Under the pieces are notes generated by a model. It searched no databases. It was not told the DNA's origin and saw only the letters and a program-made list of their open reading frames with translations. The translations under genes were made by a program, and so were the position numbers. Below, one piece after another: positions 36,779 through 43,556 of a DNA stretch of 64,000 nt. Origin of the DNA: Streptomyces fradiae ATCC 10745 = DSM 40063 (GTDB lineage: Bacteria > Actinomycetota > Actinomycetes > Streptomycetales > Streptomycetaceae); NCBI RefSeq assembly GCF_008704425.1, contig NZ_CP023696.1, positions 4,752,501 to 4,816,500 of the forward strand, read 5' to 3'. Positions within the stretch are counted from its first letter, which is position 1. Each line of letters opens with the position of its first letter.

Positions 36779-37255
36779 CTACGGCTTGCCGCGCAGTCCG
36801 CGCAGGTGCTCCGCGATGGGCCGCAGCGAGCCGTGCAGCCCGCTCAGCGCCTCGGGGGCGAGCTGGTCGATGAAGTGCCTGCGCACCGACTCCACGTGGT
36901 GCGGGGCCACCTTGCGCATGGTCTCCATGCCCTGGTCGGTGAGGACGGCGAACAGGCCGCGCCGGTCCGACTCGCAGTTCTCGCGGCGGACCATCCCGGC
37001 GTTCTCCATCCGGGTGATCTGGTGCGAGAGCCGGCTCTTGGACTGGAGCGTGGCGGCGGCGAGGTCGGTCATGCGCATCCGCCGCTCCGGTGACTCCGAG
37101 AGGTTCACGAGGATCTCGTAGTCGTTGTAGGTCAGGCCGAACGGCTGGAGATCTCGCTCCAGTTGGTAGGTCAGCAGTCGATTGACGTCCAGATAGGTGC
37201 GCCAGGCGCACTGCTCGTCATCGGTGAGCCACGGAATGGCCGTCTCGGTCTCCAT
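36779..37255 (-). CDS. absC: MarR-family regulator, AbsC-like
   Basis: Winged-helix regulator of 158 aa. The recognition region RMTDLAAATLQSKSRLSHQITRME is at about 60-83, and the wing RRENCESDRRGLFAVLT follows. Sequence, length and position match AbsC of S. coelicolor (SCO5405), a zinc-linked global regulator of antibiotic production; I name it from memory of that protein. ATG 37255 is the start. Upstream there is an AT-richer patch (CCTAAGATGTTGAAAGTTGG, 37269-37288) that could be its own operator. It is convergent with meaB. Confidence 0.85.
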   Translation of the reverse strand: METETAIPWLTDDEQCAWRTYLDVNRLLTYQLERDLQPFGLTYNDYEILVNLSESPERRMRMTDLAAATLQSKSRLSHQITRMENAGMVRRENCESDRRGLFAVLTDQGMETMRKVAPHHVESVRRHFIDQLAPEALSGLHGSLRPIAEHLRGLRGKP

Positions 37256-37390
37256 ATACGGATTCTACCTAAGATGTTGAAAGTTGGACGAAGTGAAGTG
37301 ACGCCGCTTCGCTTCCCCGTCCCCCGTCCTCTCCCGCCCGCCCCGCAAGGGCGCAGGCGTTCGAGCGCGTCACACTCCGCAGACTACCGC

Positions 37391-38185
37391 TCACAGCCCG
37401 AAGCGACGCTGGAGGTCGCCCAGGTGGCCGGGAAGGCGCGGTACCCCCGCGGCCGGGCCGTGGCCGGAACCGTGCCCCGCGGGCGGCGCACCACCGGCCG
37501 GGACGCCCGGCTGGTGCGGAACGGTTCCCGTCCCGTGCTCCGCCATCAGCGCCTCCGACGACTGGAGCAGCACCGTCCCCGCCCCCACGAACTCGAACTG
37601 GTGCTCCTCGCCCGACGCCCCGCCGATCCCGGTCAGCGCCCGCACCCCGCCCAGCACGCCCGTCATGTACCCGTGGTCGTAGTGGTGGCACGGCGACGGG
37701 CAGTCGGCCCAGCCCACCAGCGCCTGCGGGTCCACCCGCAGCGGCGGCTCCATGAACACGACCGGCCCGTTGGACGCCGCCACGAACTTCCCCGTCCCGA
37801 TCAGCGTCAGGAACCCCGGCACGATCGACTGCTTCAGCGCCAGCGACGGCTCGAAGGCCAGCAGGTTCCCCGCCCGGATCGTCAGGTTCCCCTCGTCCAG
37901 GTCGTACGAGTTCACGTCGAAGGCCCGGTCGGCCAGCAGCATCTTGCCGCTGCCCTCCGCCACCACCCAGTCGCCGGCGTGCATCGGCGAGTGGAAGCTG
38001 GTCCGCACCAGCCGGTCCAGCGCCCCGTGCCCCACGCCGTTGAAGGCGATGTCCCCGTAGTAGGCGATCATCTTCCCCTTCTGCAGGAACCACCGCGACC
38101 CCTTGAGGTCCACGCAGAAGGTGTACGGGTTGACGTTGTCGTCGCCCGGCAGGTTCGAGGGGTCGTACACCGCGGACGTGCTCAC
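37391..38185 (-). CDS. AIM24-family protein, copy 3 (with Cys/His cluster)
   Basis: Third gene of a coupled set of three AIM24 (formerly DUF124) genes. 264 aa, beta-rich, no membrane segment. The family pattern 'GDWVVAEGSGKMLLADRAFDV' style repeats and VDPQALVGW (about 151-159) are present. Unlike its two neighbours it carries Cys162, Cys166, His167, His168 and His171 within one short loop, a possible metal site. The last 45 residues are Pro/Gly/His-rich. GTG 38185 overlaps the previous stop by four bases. AIM24 function in bacteria is unknown; the yeast protein supports mitochondrial membrane organisation. Confidence 0.85.
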   Translation of the reverse strand: MSTSAVYDPSNLPGDDNVNPYTFCVDLKGSRWFLQKGKMIAYYGDIAFNGVGHGALDRLVRTSFHSPMHAGDWVVAEGSGKMLLADRAFDVNSYDLDEGNLTIRAGNLLAFEPSLALKQSIVPGFLTLIGTGKFVAASNGPVVFMEPPLRVDPQALVGWADCPSPCHHYDHGYMTGVLGGVRALTGIGGASGEEHQFEFVGAGTVLLQSSEALMAEHGTGTVPHQPGVPAGGAPPAGHGSGHGPAAGVPRLPGHLGDLQRRFGL

Positions 38186-38832
38186 AGCTTCTCCTCCGAC
38201 GCCTGGACGTACACCGCACCACTGCCGCTCAGCTCCAGCTGGAACGCCTCGCCCGAGCCGCGCCCCACCATGTCGCGCCAGCCCAGCGCGGTGGAGAGCC
38301 TGTTCCGTACGTCGCCGTGGTGCGCGACGTACGCCTGCGGGTCCACGTGGACCGGCCGCCCCGGCACGATCGGCAGCTCCAGCACCCCGCCGTGCGCCAT
38401 CACCGCGACCGCGCCGTGGCCCCTGAGCGTCGTGGTGAACAGGCCCTGGCCCGTCACCTGGCCGCGCACCATGCCCATCACGCCGCCCTGCGACCCCATG
38501 AACATCGTGCCCTGCTCCAGCGTCCCGTCGAACGCCAGCAGCCGGTCCGCCTCCACGTACAGGGTGTCCCCGGCCAGCGCGATCACCTGCACGTGGTGGC
38601 CGCCGTGCCCGAACAGCACCGTGCCGTCGCCCTCGACCGTCATCAGCGGCGCCGCCTCGCCCGCCGCGCGCCGGCCCAGCATCGCCATGACGCCGCCCTG
38701 GCCTCCGGCGAGGTTCGGCGTGAAGGTGACGTTCCCCCGGTACGCGAGCATCGCGCCGCGCTGGCTGAACATCCGCTGCCCCGGCGCCACCACGGCCTCG
38801 ACCATCTTGGAGTTGATCTCCCGGAACGGCAT
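38182..38832 (-). CDS. AIM24-family protein, copy 2
   Basis: Middle gene of the AIM24 trio, 216 aa, compact double beta-sheet domain. Diagnostic patches: RGAMLAYRGNVTF near 25-37, the Gly-rich FGHGGHHVQVIAL, and VHVDPQAYVAHHGDV near 165-180. The C-terminal EAFQLELSGSGAVYVQASE matches the copy 1 end (EAFQMRFEGDGLVYVQPSE). ATG 38832 shares its last base region with the stop of copy 1 (TGATG), so translation is coupled. There is no signal peptide; the protein is expected to be cytosolic or peripheral at the membrane. Confidence 0.88.
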   Translation of the reverse strand: MPFREINSKMVEAVVAPGQRMFSQRGAMLAYRGNVTFTPNLAGGQGGVMAMLGRRAAGEAAPLMTVEGDGTVLFGHGGHHVQVIALAGDTLYVEADRLLAFDGTLEQGTMFMGSQGGVMGMVRGQVTGQGLFTTTLRGHGAVAVMAHGGVLELPIVPGRPVHVDPQAYVAHHGDVRNRLSTALGWRDMVGRGSGEAFQLELSGSGAVYVQASEEKL

Positions 38833-39470
38833 CAGACGTCCCCTCCCACCGTGTTGCGCTCGCTCGGCTGCACGTACACCAGGCCGTCGCCCTCGAACCG
38901 CATCTGGAACGCCTCGCCGCCGCCCTCGCCCAGCAGCGTGCGGAACGTCACACCCGACTGGAGGCTCTGCCGGAGGTTCCCCTGGTGCGCCACGTACGCG
39001 CCGGGGTCGACCGACAGCGGGTACGACGGCGACACGCGCAGCACGACCGCCGGGCCGTCCGACATGATCGCCACCTGCCCGGAGCCCTCGACCGTCGTCG
39101 TGAACAGGCCGGTGCCCGACGCGCCGCCGCGCAGCCCGGTGAACGTCGTGCCCGTGCGCAGCCCGCCGTCGGAGCAGAGCAGGTTGCTCGCCTCGACGTG
39201 CAGCGTGTCGCCGCGCACCGCCAGGAGCGTGATGTCGGAGGCCCGGTCGGCGAAGAAGCAGGTGCCCTGCCCCCGCACCTCCATGACCTCCATCTGCTCG
39301 CCGGTGAGCCGCCGGGTGACCATGCCGCGCAGGCCCTCGCCCCCGCCGCTCATCTTCTTGAAGGCCATCTCGCCCTCGTACGCGACCATCGAGCCGTTCT
39401 TCGCCCGGACCGTGTCGCCGGCGAGGTCGACGGCCAGGACCTTGCTGCCTTGGAGTCGGAAGGTTGCCAC
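38832..39470 (-). CDS. AIM24-family protein, copy 1
   Basis: First gene of the trio, 212 aa, starting at GTG 39470 (ATFRLQGSKVLAVDLAG). The frame is open upstream to 39635, but those residues are Arg/Gly-rich and unlike the family. The sequence has NGSMVAYEGEMAF near 30-42, SVDPGAYVAHQGN near 160 and VYVQPSE near the end. It shares about the same length and pattern as copy 2. The operon promoter must lie in 39471-39655, a space shared with the divergent DUF3817 gene. Confidence 0.87.
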   Translation of the reverse strand: MATFRLQGSKVLAVDLAGDTVRAKNGSMVAYEGEMAFKKMSGGGEGLRGMVTRRLTGEQMEVMEVRGQGTCFFADRASDITLLAVRGDTLHVEASNLLCSDGGLRTGTTFTGLRGGASGTGLFTTTVEGSGQVAIMSDGPAVVLRVSPSYPLSVDPGAYVAHQGNLRQSLQSGVTFRTLLGEGGGEAFQMRFEGDGLVYVQPSERNTVGGDV

Positions 39471-39655
39471 GGCCCGACGGTAGCCGCCCCGGCGCCCGAG
39501 CGGGACACCCTCCCCGCCGGCCGCCGCGGCGGCGCGGGGACGTGACGGGTCCGACTCCCGCCCCCTCGCCCCACCTGTTCGGCCACCTGACACAATGAGC
39601 GGACGCTTGTGCGCCCGTTCACAAGACCTATCCACACGCAGAGGTGCCAGTTCCC

Positions 39656-40000
39656 GTGGACATCAAGACCGCATCCGCCCTCCACCGTCTCCGGCTCGTC
39701 TCCGGCCCCGAGGCGGTCTCCTTCCTCGTGCTCCTCGTCTGCTCGGTGCTCAAGCGCACGACGGAGTTCAACGCCGTCCCCTTCATGGGCGCCGTCCACG
39801 GCTTCCTGTTCGTGGTCTACCTGGTCTTCTGGCTGGACGCCTGGAACAAGGCCAAGTGGGACCTGAAGACCGGCGTGCTGTTCTTCGCCCTGTCCGTGGT
39901 GCCCTTCGGCGGCTTCTACGCCGACCGCAAGCTGAAGCGCGCCGCCGACGACGCGGTGATCGCCTCCCGCGCCCGCCGCGAGGGGACGGTCGACGCGTGA
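39656..40000 (+). CDS. DUF3817 membrane protein, copy A
   Basis: Small integral membrane protein of 114 aa with three predicted helices (about 17-37, 44-63 and 73-92). The DUF3817 signature MGAVHGFLFVVYLVFWLDAW and a basic-rich C-terminal segment FYADRKLKRA are present. GTG 39656, nine bases after GAGGTG, fits better than GTG 39644. Its TGA overlaps the next gene's GTG (GTGA, 39997-40000). Function unknown. A related gene lies at 43141-43473. Confidence 0.87.
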   Translation: MDIKTASALHRLRLVSGPEAVSFLVLLVCSVLKRTTEFNAVPFMGAVHGFLFVVYLVFWLDAWNKAKWDLKTGVLFFALSVVPFGGFYADRKLKRAADDAVIASRARREGTVDA

Positions 40001-40287
40001 TCGTCGCCTTCTCCGTGACGCCGCTGGGCGTGGGCGAGGACGTCGGGGAGTACGTCGCCGAGGCCGTCCGCGTCGTCCGCGAGTCCGGCCTGCCGAACCG
40101 CACGGACGCGATGTTCACCTCCGTGGAAGGCGAGTGGGACGAGGTCATGGACGTCGTCCGCCGCGCGGTCGCCGCGGTGGAGGCCCGCGCCCCGCGCGTC
40201 TCCCTGGTCCTGAAGGCCGACATCCGCCCGGGCGTCACCGACGGCCTGACCTCCAAGGTCGAGACGATCGACCGCCACCTGGCCTGA
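39997..40287 (+). CDS. MTH1187/YqgV-family thiamine-binding-type protein
   Basis: Small cytosolic protein of 96 aa with a ferredoxin-like fold expected. IVAFSVTPLGVGEDVGEYVAEAV at the N-terminus and DAMFTSVEGEWDEVMDVV in the middle are the family hallmarks. Family members bind thiamine or its pyrimidine/thiazole parts; the exact physiological role is uncertain. It is translationally coupled to the DUF3817 gene, which suggests a shared membrane or transport-linked job. A terminator hairpin follows 14 bases later. Confidence 0.88.
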   Translation: MIVAFSVTPLGVGEDVGEYVAEAVRVVRESGLPNRTDAMFTSVEGEWDEVMDVVRRAVAAVEARAPRVSLVLKADIRPGVTDGLTSKVETIDRHLA

Positions 40288-40300
40288 GGCCTGACGCCTG

Positions 40301-40326
40301 CCCCGCCCGCGACCCCGCGGGCGGGG
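40301..40326. terminator. Terminator after the thiamine-binding-type gene
   Basis: CCCCGCCCGC (40301-40310) pairs with GCGGGCGGGG (40317-40326) around GACCCC, between convergent genes. Confidence 0.85.
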
Positions 40327-40336
40327 TGCTGCCGCC

Positions 40337-41301
40337 TCACCCGCAGCCGAGGGCCTTCCGGGCCGCCGTGTCGAACGCCGCGCTGAGGTCCTTGCGCGCG
40401 GGGAAGCCCGCGTCGGCGCGCTTCTCGGGGGTCCAGTAGTCGTTTTCGTCCCAGACGAAGTACGTCTGGCGGCCTCCGCACCGCGCGCGGGTGTAGTCGG
40501 TGTCCTTGAAGGCGGCGGTCAGGGCGGGGTGTCGCACGATCGCGAATCGCGCGAAGGGCCCCTCGCGCGGCTTCTCCGAGAACGCCGGGTCGCAGAACCA
40601 GCCGCCCCCGTCACGGGAGCCGGAGACCCGCTCCACCACCGTCCCGCCGCGCGGCCGCGGCAGTACGAACCCGTCGAGCCCGCAGACCGTGCCGAAGTCG
40701 GTCGCGGCGGCGGGTGACGCGCTGCTCGGCTCGCCCACCGCGACCGTGTCGGGCTCCGCGCAGCCGTGCCGCTCCACCAGCCCCCGGGCGGCCGACTCCA
40801 GGACCCGTGCGATCCCCGCCGGGTCGCCGTCGCCGTCGAGGACGGTAGCCCGCAGAACGGGCCGCTCGTCCTCGCCGGTCCGGGGGACGGCCTCCCGGCA
40901 CGAGTCCGGCAGCAGCCCCCAGCCCCCGTATGCGTCCACCGCCCCTGCCGTACGCGAACCGGTCAGCAGGGCCTCGGAGCCCGAGACGCGCCACAGGCCC
41001 CGGTCGAAGGGGAAGCGCGACGACTCGTCCACCGGCATGAGGATCAGCGTCGTGCCCGGGCCCGAGCCCCAGCCTTCACCTGGCACGACCCGTGCACGGA
41101 GTCCTTGCCGATCACCGGATCGCCACCGCCCAGCGCCCGCTGCGCGTCGGCGGCGGCCACCCAGCCGTGGCACACCCGGTCGGGCCCGAAGGCGTTCGTC
41201 GTCTTCCCGAGCAGGACGCCGCCCGCCAGCAGTGCCAGTGCGACGAGTGGCACGCCGCCCCAGCGCAGCAGGGGTGAACGGGCCGGACTTGCGCCTGTCA
41301 T
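40337..41301 (-). pseudogene. Frameshifted membrane-anchored protein gene, paralog of its upstream neighbour
   Basis: Two frames together reproduce the neighbour's architecture. Part 1, from ATG 41301, encodes a transmembrane helix (VPLVALALLAGGVLLG) and CHGWVAAADAQRALGG, then ends at a TGA at 41044-41046. Part 2, in the -1 frame from about 41075, continues with TTLILMPVDESSRFPF and ends at 40337, including CGLDGFVLP, RQTYFVWDEN and the terminal LGCG, each aligning with the intact neighbour. One missing base in the G-rich stretch around 41055-41080 would explain it. Part 2 alone could start at ATG 41038 (233 aa) but would lack the anchor. A sequencing error is the main alternative to a real mutation. 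Confidence 0.75.
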
Positions 41302-42362
41302 CGGCCCTCCCCGACGCCGGAGCAGCCGAACGACGGGCGGACCTTCTCGACGAAGGACCGGAACTGCTGCGCGTCCCTCGGTGCGGCGGGCTCGTCCCAC
41401 GACCGGAGTTGCTGCGTTCCGATCTCCATGGCGAAGTACGTCTCCTTGCCCTCGCATGTGGCCACGACGTGCGTGGCGTCGAAGCCCGTGACGGCCCAGC
41501 CGTCGATCGGCGACTCCTCGGAGTACGCCTTCGACTGCTTGATGCCGCCGATCACGACGGGGTCCTGGACGACCGAGTACGTGGCGAAGCCGCTGCCCCG
41601 GTCCCGGTCGCCGGAGTCGTCGTCCTGGCCGTGCTCCAGGGCCACGAAGCACGTCCAGAGCGGCCCGCGCGCGGCGGGCGCGATCTCGCGGACCTTCCGG
41701 GCCTGCCCGGTCGACCCGGCGGGCAGGGAGAACCCGGGCACGCCGCACAGCCTGCCGGCATCGGCGTCCCGCTCCACCGGCGTGGCACCGATGCCCGGGG
41801 GCGCCTTGAGCCGGTCGGCGTCGCACTTCGTGTGGTCCATCAGCCGGTTCGCCGCGTCCACCGCGAGCGCGGCGAGGCCCACGCGGTCGGCGGAGCCTTC
41901 CCTGCTCATGAGGCTGACGTTCACCCTCACGGACTCGCCGTCCAGGCACGCGGGCGGAAGCCACACCCACGCCTTGCGGTCCTTCTCCACGCCGCCGCTG
42001 GCCGGGCCGGAGAAGTAGGTGACCGCGGCCTGCTCGGGCCCGCCGCCCGTGAACGCCTCGTCTCCCCGGTCGCGGGTGGTGTAGAGATGCATCTCCAGGT
42101 CCGGGGAGCCGGGGAGGGCGGAGGTGTTGTCGAGCCAGCAGTCGAAGGCCGCCTCGCCCGGTCGCGGCGCCGCGTCGCCGTCGTCGGAGACCCGGCCCGT
42201 CCGCGAGAACGCCGCCTCGGCGGCCCGCGCGGACACCAGCCCGCCGCACAGCTCGTCGTCACCGAGCACGTTCGTGTTGTACGAGACGTGCACAAAGATG
42301 CCGACGAGCGCGAGTGACACCAGCGGTACCGCGATCTTCCACCGTCGTGAGGTTCTCCCCAT
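41298..42362 (-). CDS. Unknown membrane-anchored extracellular protein
   Basis: Not recognised. 354 aa with a single N-terminal anchor (IAVPLVSLALVGIFVHV, about residues 10-26) and an outside domain. Six or more Cys residues, including CGGLV, FDCWLDN, CGVPGFSLP, ATCEGKETYF and the terminal FGCSG, suggest disulfides. Two similar halves may exist, since the C-x-G pattern recurs. It is coupled by ATGA to a frameshifted paralog downstream. The promoter should lie in 42363-42553, divergent from a MarR regulator gene. No enzyme motif is visible. Confidence 0.8.
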   Translation of the reverse strand: MGRTSRRWKIAVPLVSLALVGIFVHVSYNTNVLGDDELCGGLVSARAAEAAFSRTGRVSDDGDAAPRPGEAAFDCWLDNTSALPGSPDLEMHLYTTRDRGDEAFTGGGPEQAAVTYFSGPASGGVEKDRKAWVWLPPACLDGESVRVNVSLMSREGSADRVGLAALAVDAANRLMDHTKCDADRLKAPPGIGATPVERDADAGRLCGVPGFSLPAGSTGQARKVREIAPAARGPLWTCFVALEHGQDDDSGDRDRGSGFATYSVVQDPVVIGGIKQSKAYSEESPIDGWAVTGFDATHVVATCEGKETYFAMEIGTQQLRSWDEPAAPRDAQQFRSFVEKVRPSFGCSGVGEGR

Positions 42363-42530
42363 GGCCGCCGTGTCTCCCCCGAGCGTCGATCCGAGCTGCT
42401 GATGTGCCGCGTACGGCAGTGCCCCAAGCTACCGAAGGCCCATGTCGCGTCCGTGAGCGGGCGAGTCACGGGTGAGGGACCCCGCCCCGGCCGGGGGCGA
42501 CCGAGGCGTGAGACCGGGCTGACCGGCATG

Positions 42531-42549
42531 TGACCACTCGGTAAGGTCA
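42531..42549. promoter_or_regulatory. Inverted repeat immediately before the MarR gene
   Basis: TGACC (42531-42535) and GGTCA (42545-42549) are separated by nine bases and end four bases before the GTG start, a position suited to autoregulation. Confidence 0.4.
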
Positions 42550-42553
42550 TGGC

Positions 42554-43063
42554 GTGCCGAAGCCGCTCAGTCTCCCCTTCGACCCCATCGCCCGCGCCGA
42601 CGAGCTCTGGCGGCAGCGCTGGGGCCCGGTCCCGCCGATGGCCGCGATCACCTCGATCATGCGCGCCCACCAGATCCTGCTGGCCGAGGTCGACGCCGTG
42701 GTCAAGCCGTACGGGCTGACGTTCGCGCGGTACGAGGCGCTGGTGCTGCTGACCTTCTCCAAGGCGGGCGAGCTGCCCATGTCGAAGATCGGCGAGCGGC
42801 TCATGGTCCACCCCACGTCGGTGACGAACACGGTGGACCGGCTGGTCCGCTCCGGGCTCGTGGCCAAGCGGCCGAACCCCAACGACGGGCGCGGCACGCT
42901 CGCGTCCATCACGGACAAGGGCCGCGAGGTGGTCGAGGCCGCCACGGCCGACCTGATGGCCATGGACTTCGGCCTCGGCGCGTACGACGCGGAGGAGTGC
43001 GGGGAGATCTTCGCGATGCTCCGGCCGCTGCGGGTGGCGGCGGGGGACTTCGCGGAGGGGTAG
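42554..43063 (+). CDS. MarR-family transcriptional regulator
   Basis: Regulator of 169 aa from GTG 42554. The winged helix-turn-helix lies at about 70-125: LPMSKIGERLMVHPTSVTNTVDRLVRSGLV is the recognition region and RPNPNDGRGTLASITDKGRE the wing. N-terminal ADELWRQRWGP and the dimerisation helices resemble a Streptomyces subgroup adjacent to icmA. It lies 77 bases before a DUF3817 gene and about 490 bases before icmA on the same strand, so it is a candidate regulator of icmA. The ligand is unknown. Confidence 0.9.
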   Translation: MPKPLSLPFDPIARADELWRQRWGPVPPMAAITSIMRAHQILLAEVDAVVKPYGLTFARYEALVLLTFSKAGELPMSKIGERLMVHPTSVTNTVDRLVRSGLVAKRPNPNDGRGTLASITDKGREVVEAATADLMAMDFGLGAYDAEECGEIFAMLRPLRVAAGDFAEG

Positions 43064-43140
43064 CGGAGGGGCGGCCGAGGGGCGGCCGAGGGGGAGGGGC
43101 GCGCGAAGATCGCCCGGATCGGGTGGTTACGCTCGATGCC

Positions 43141-43473
43141 ATGAAATCCAGCGTGCTGACCCGCTACCGGGTGATGGCCTACGTGACCGCCGTCATGCTG
43201 CTCGTGCTCTCCACCTGCATGGTCTTCAAGTACGGGTTCGACATGGGCGAGGACGTCACCTTCGCGGTGTCCCAGACCCACGGCGTCCTCTACATCATCT
43301 ACCTGGTCTTCGCCTTCGACCTGGGCTCCAAGGCCCGCTGGCCGTTCGGCAAGCTCCTGTGGGTGCTGCTGTCGGGCACGATCCCCTTCGCCGCCTTCTT
43401 CGTCGAGCGCAAGGTGGCCGCCGAGGTGAAGCCGCTGGTCAGCGGCGCCGCTCCGGCCCCCGCCAAGGCCTGA
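43141..43473 (+). CDS. DUF3817 membrane protein, copy B
   Basis: Membrane protein of 110 aa with three helices. SQTHGVLYIIYLVFAFDLGSKARW corresponds to AVHGFLFVVYLVFWLDAWNKAKW of copy A at 39.7 kb. It ends in the short basic stretch FVERKVAAEVK. ATG 43141 is the start; the frame upstream to 42997 overlaps the MarR gene. It is probably co-transcribed with that MarR gene. The role is unknown; the recurrence of the family beside different partners suggests a general membrane role. Confidence 0.87.
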   Translation: MKSSVLTRYRVMAYVTAVMLLVLSTCMVFKYGFDMGEDVTFAVSQTHGVLYIIYLVFAFDLGSKARWPFGKLLWVLLSGTIPFAAFFVERKVAAEVKPLVSGAAPAPAKA

Positions 43474-43524
43474 CGGGAGTCCCCGCCGCCGGGTGTGACG
43501 CGCGCCCGGCGGTCAGCCGTCGAC

Positions 43525-43548
43525 ATTTACTTGGACGTCCTAGTAAAT
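43525..43548. promoter_or_regulatory. 24-bp near-perfect palindrome upstream of icmA
   Basis: Arms ATTTACT (43525-43531) and AGTAAAT (43542-43548) flank a central perfect palindrome GGACGTCC (43533-43540). Only the symmetric pair at 43532/43541 breaks the symmetry, so 22 of 24 positions are palindromic. It ends nine bases before the ATG, in otherwise GC-rich DNA. It is a strong operator candidate for a dimeric MarR or TetR regulator. Confidence 0.75.
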
Positions 43549-43556
43549 TCGAGGGT

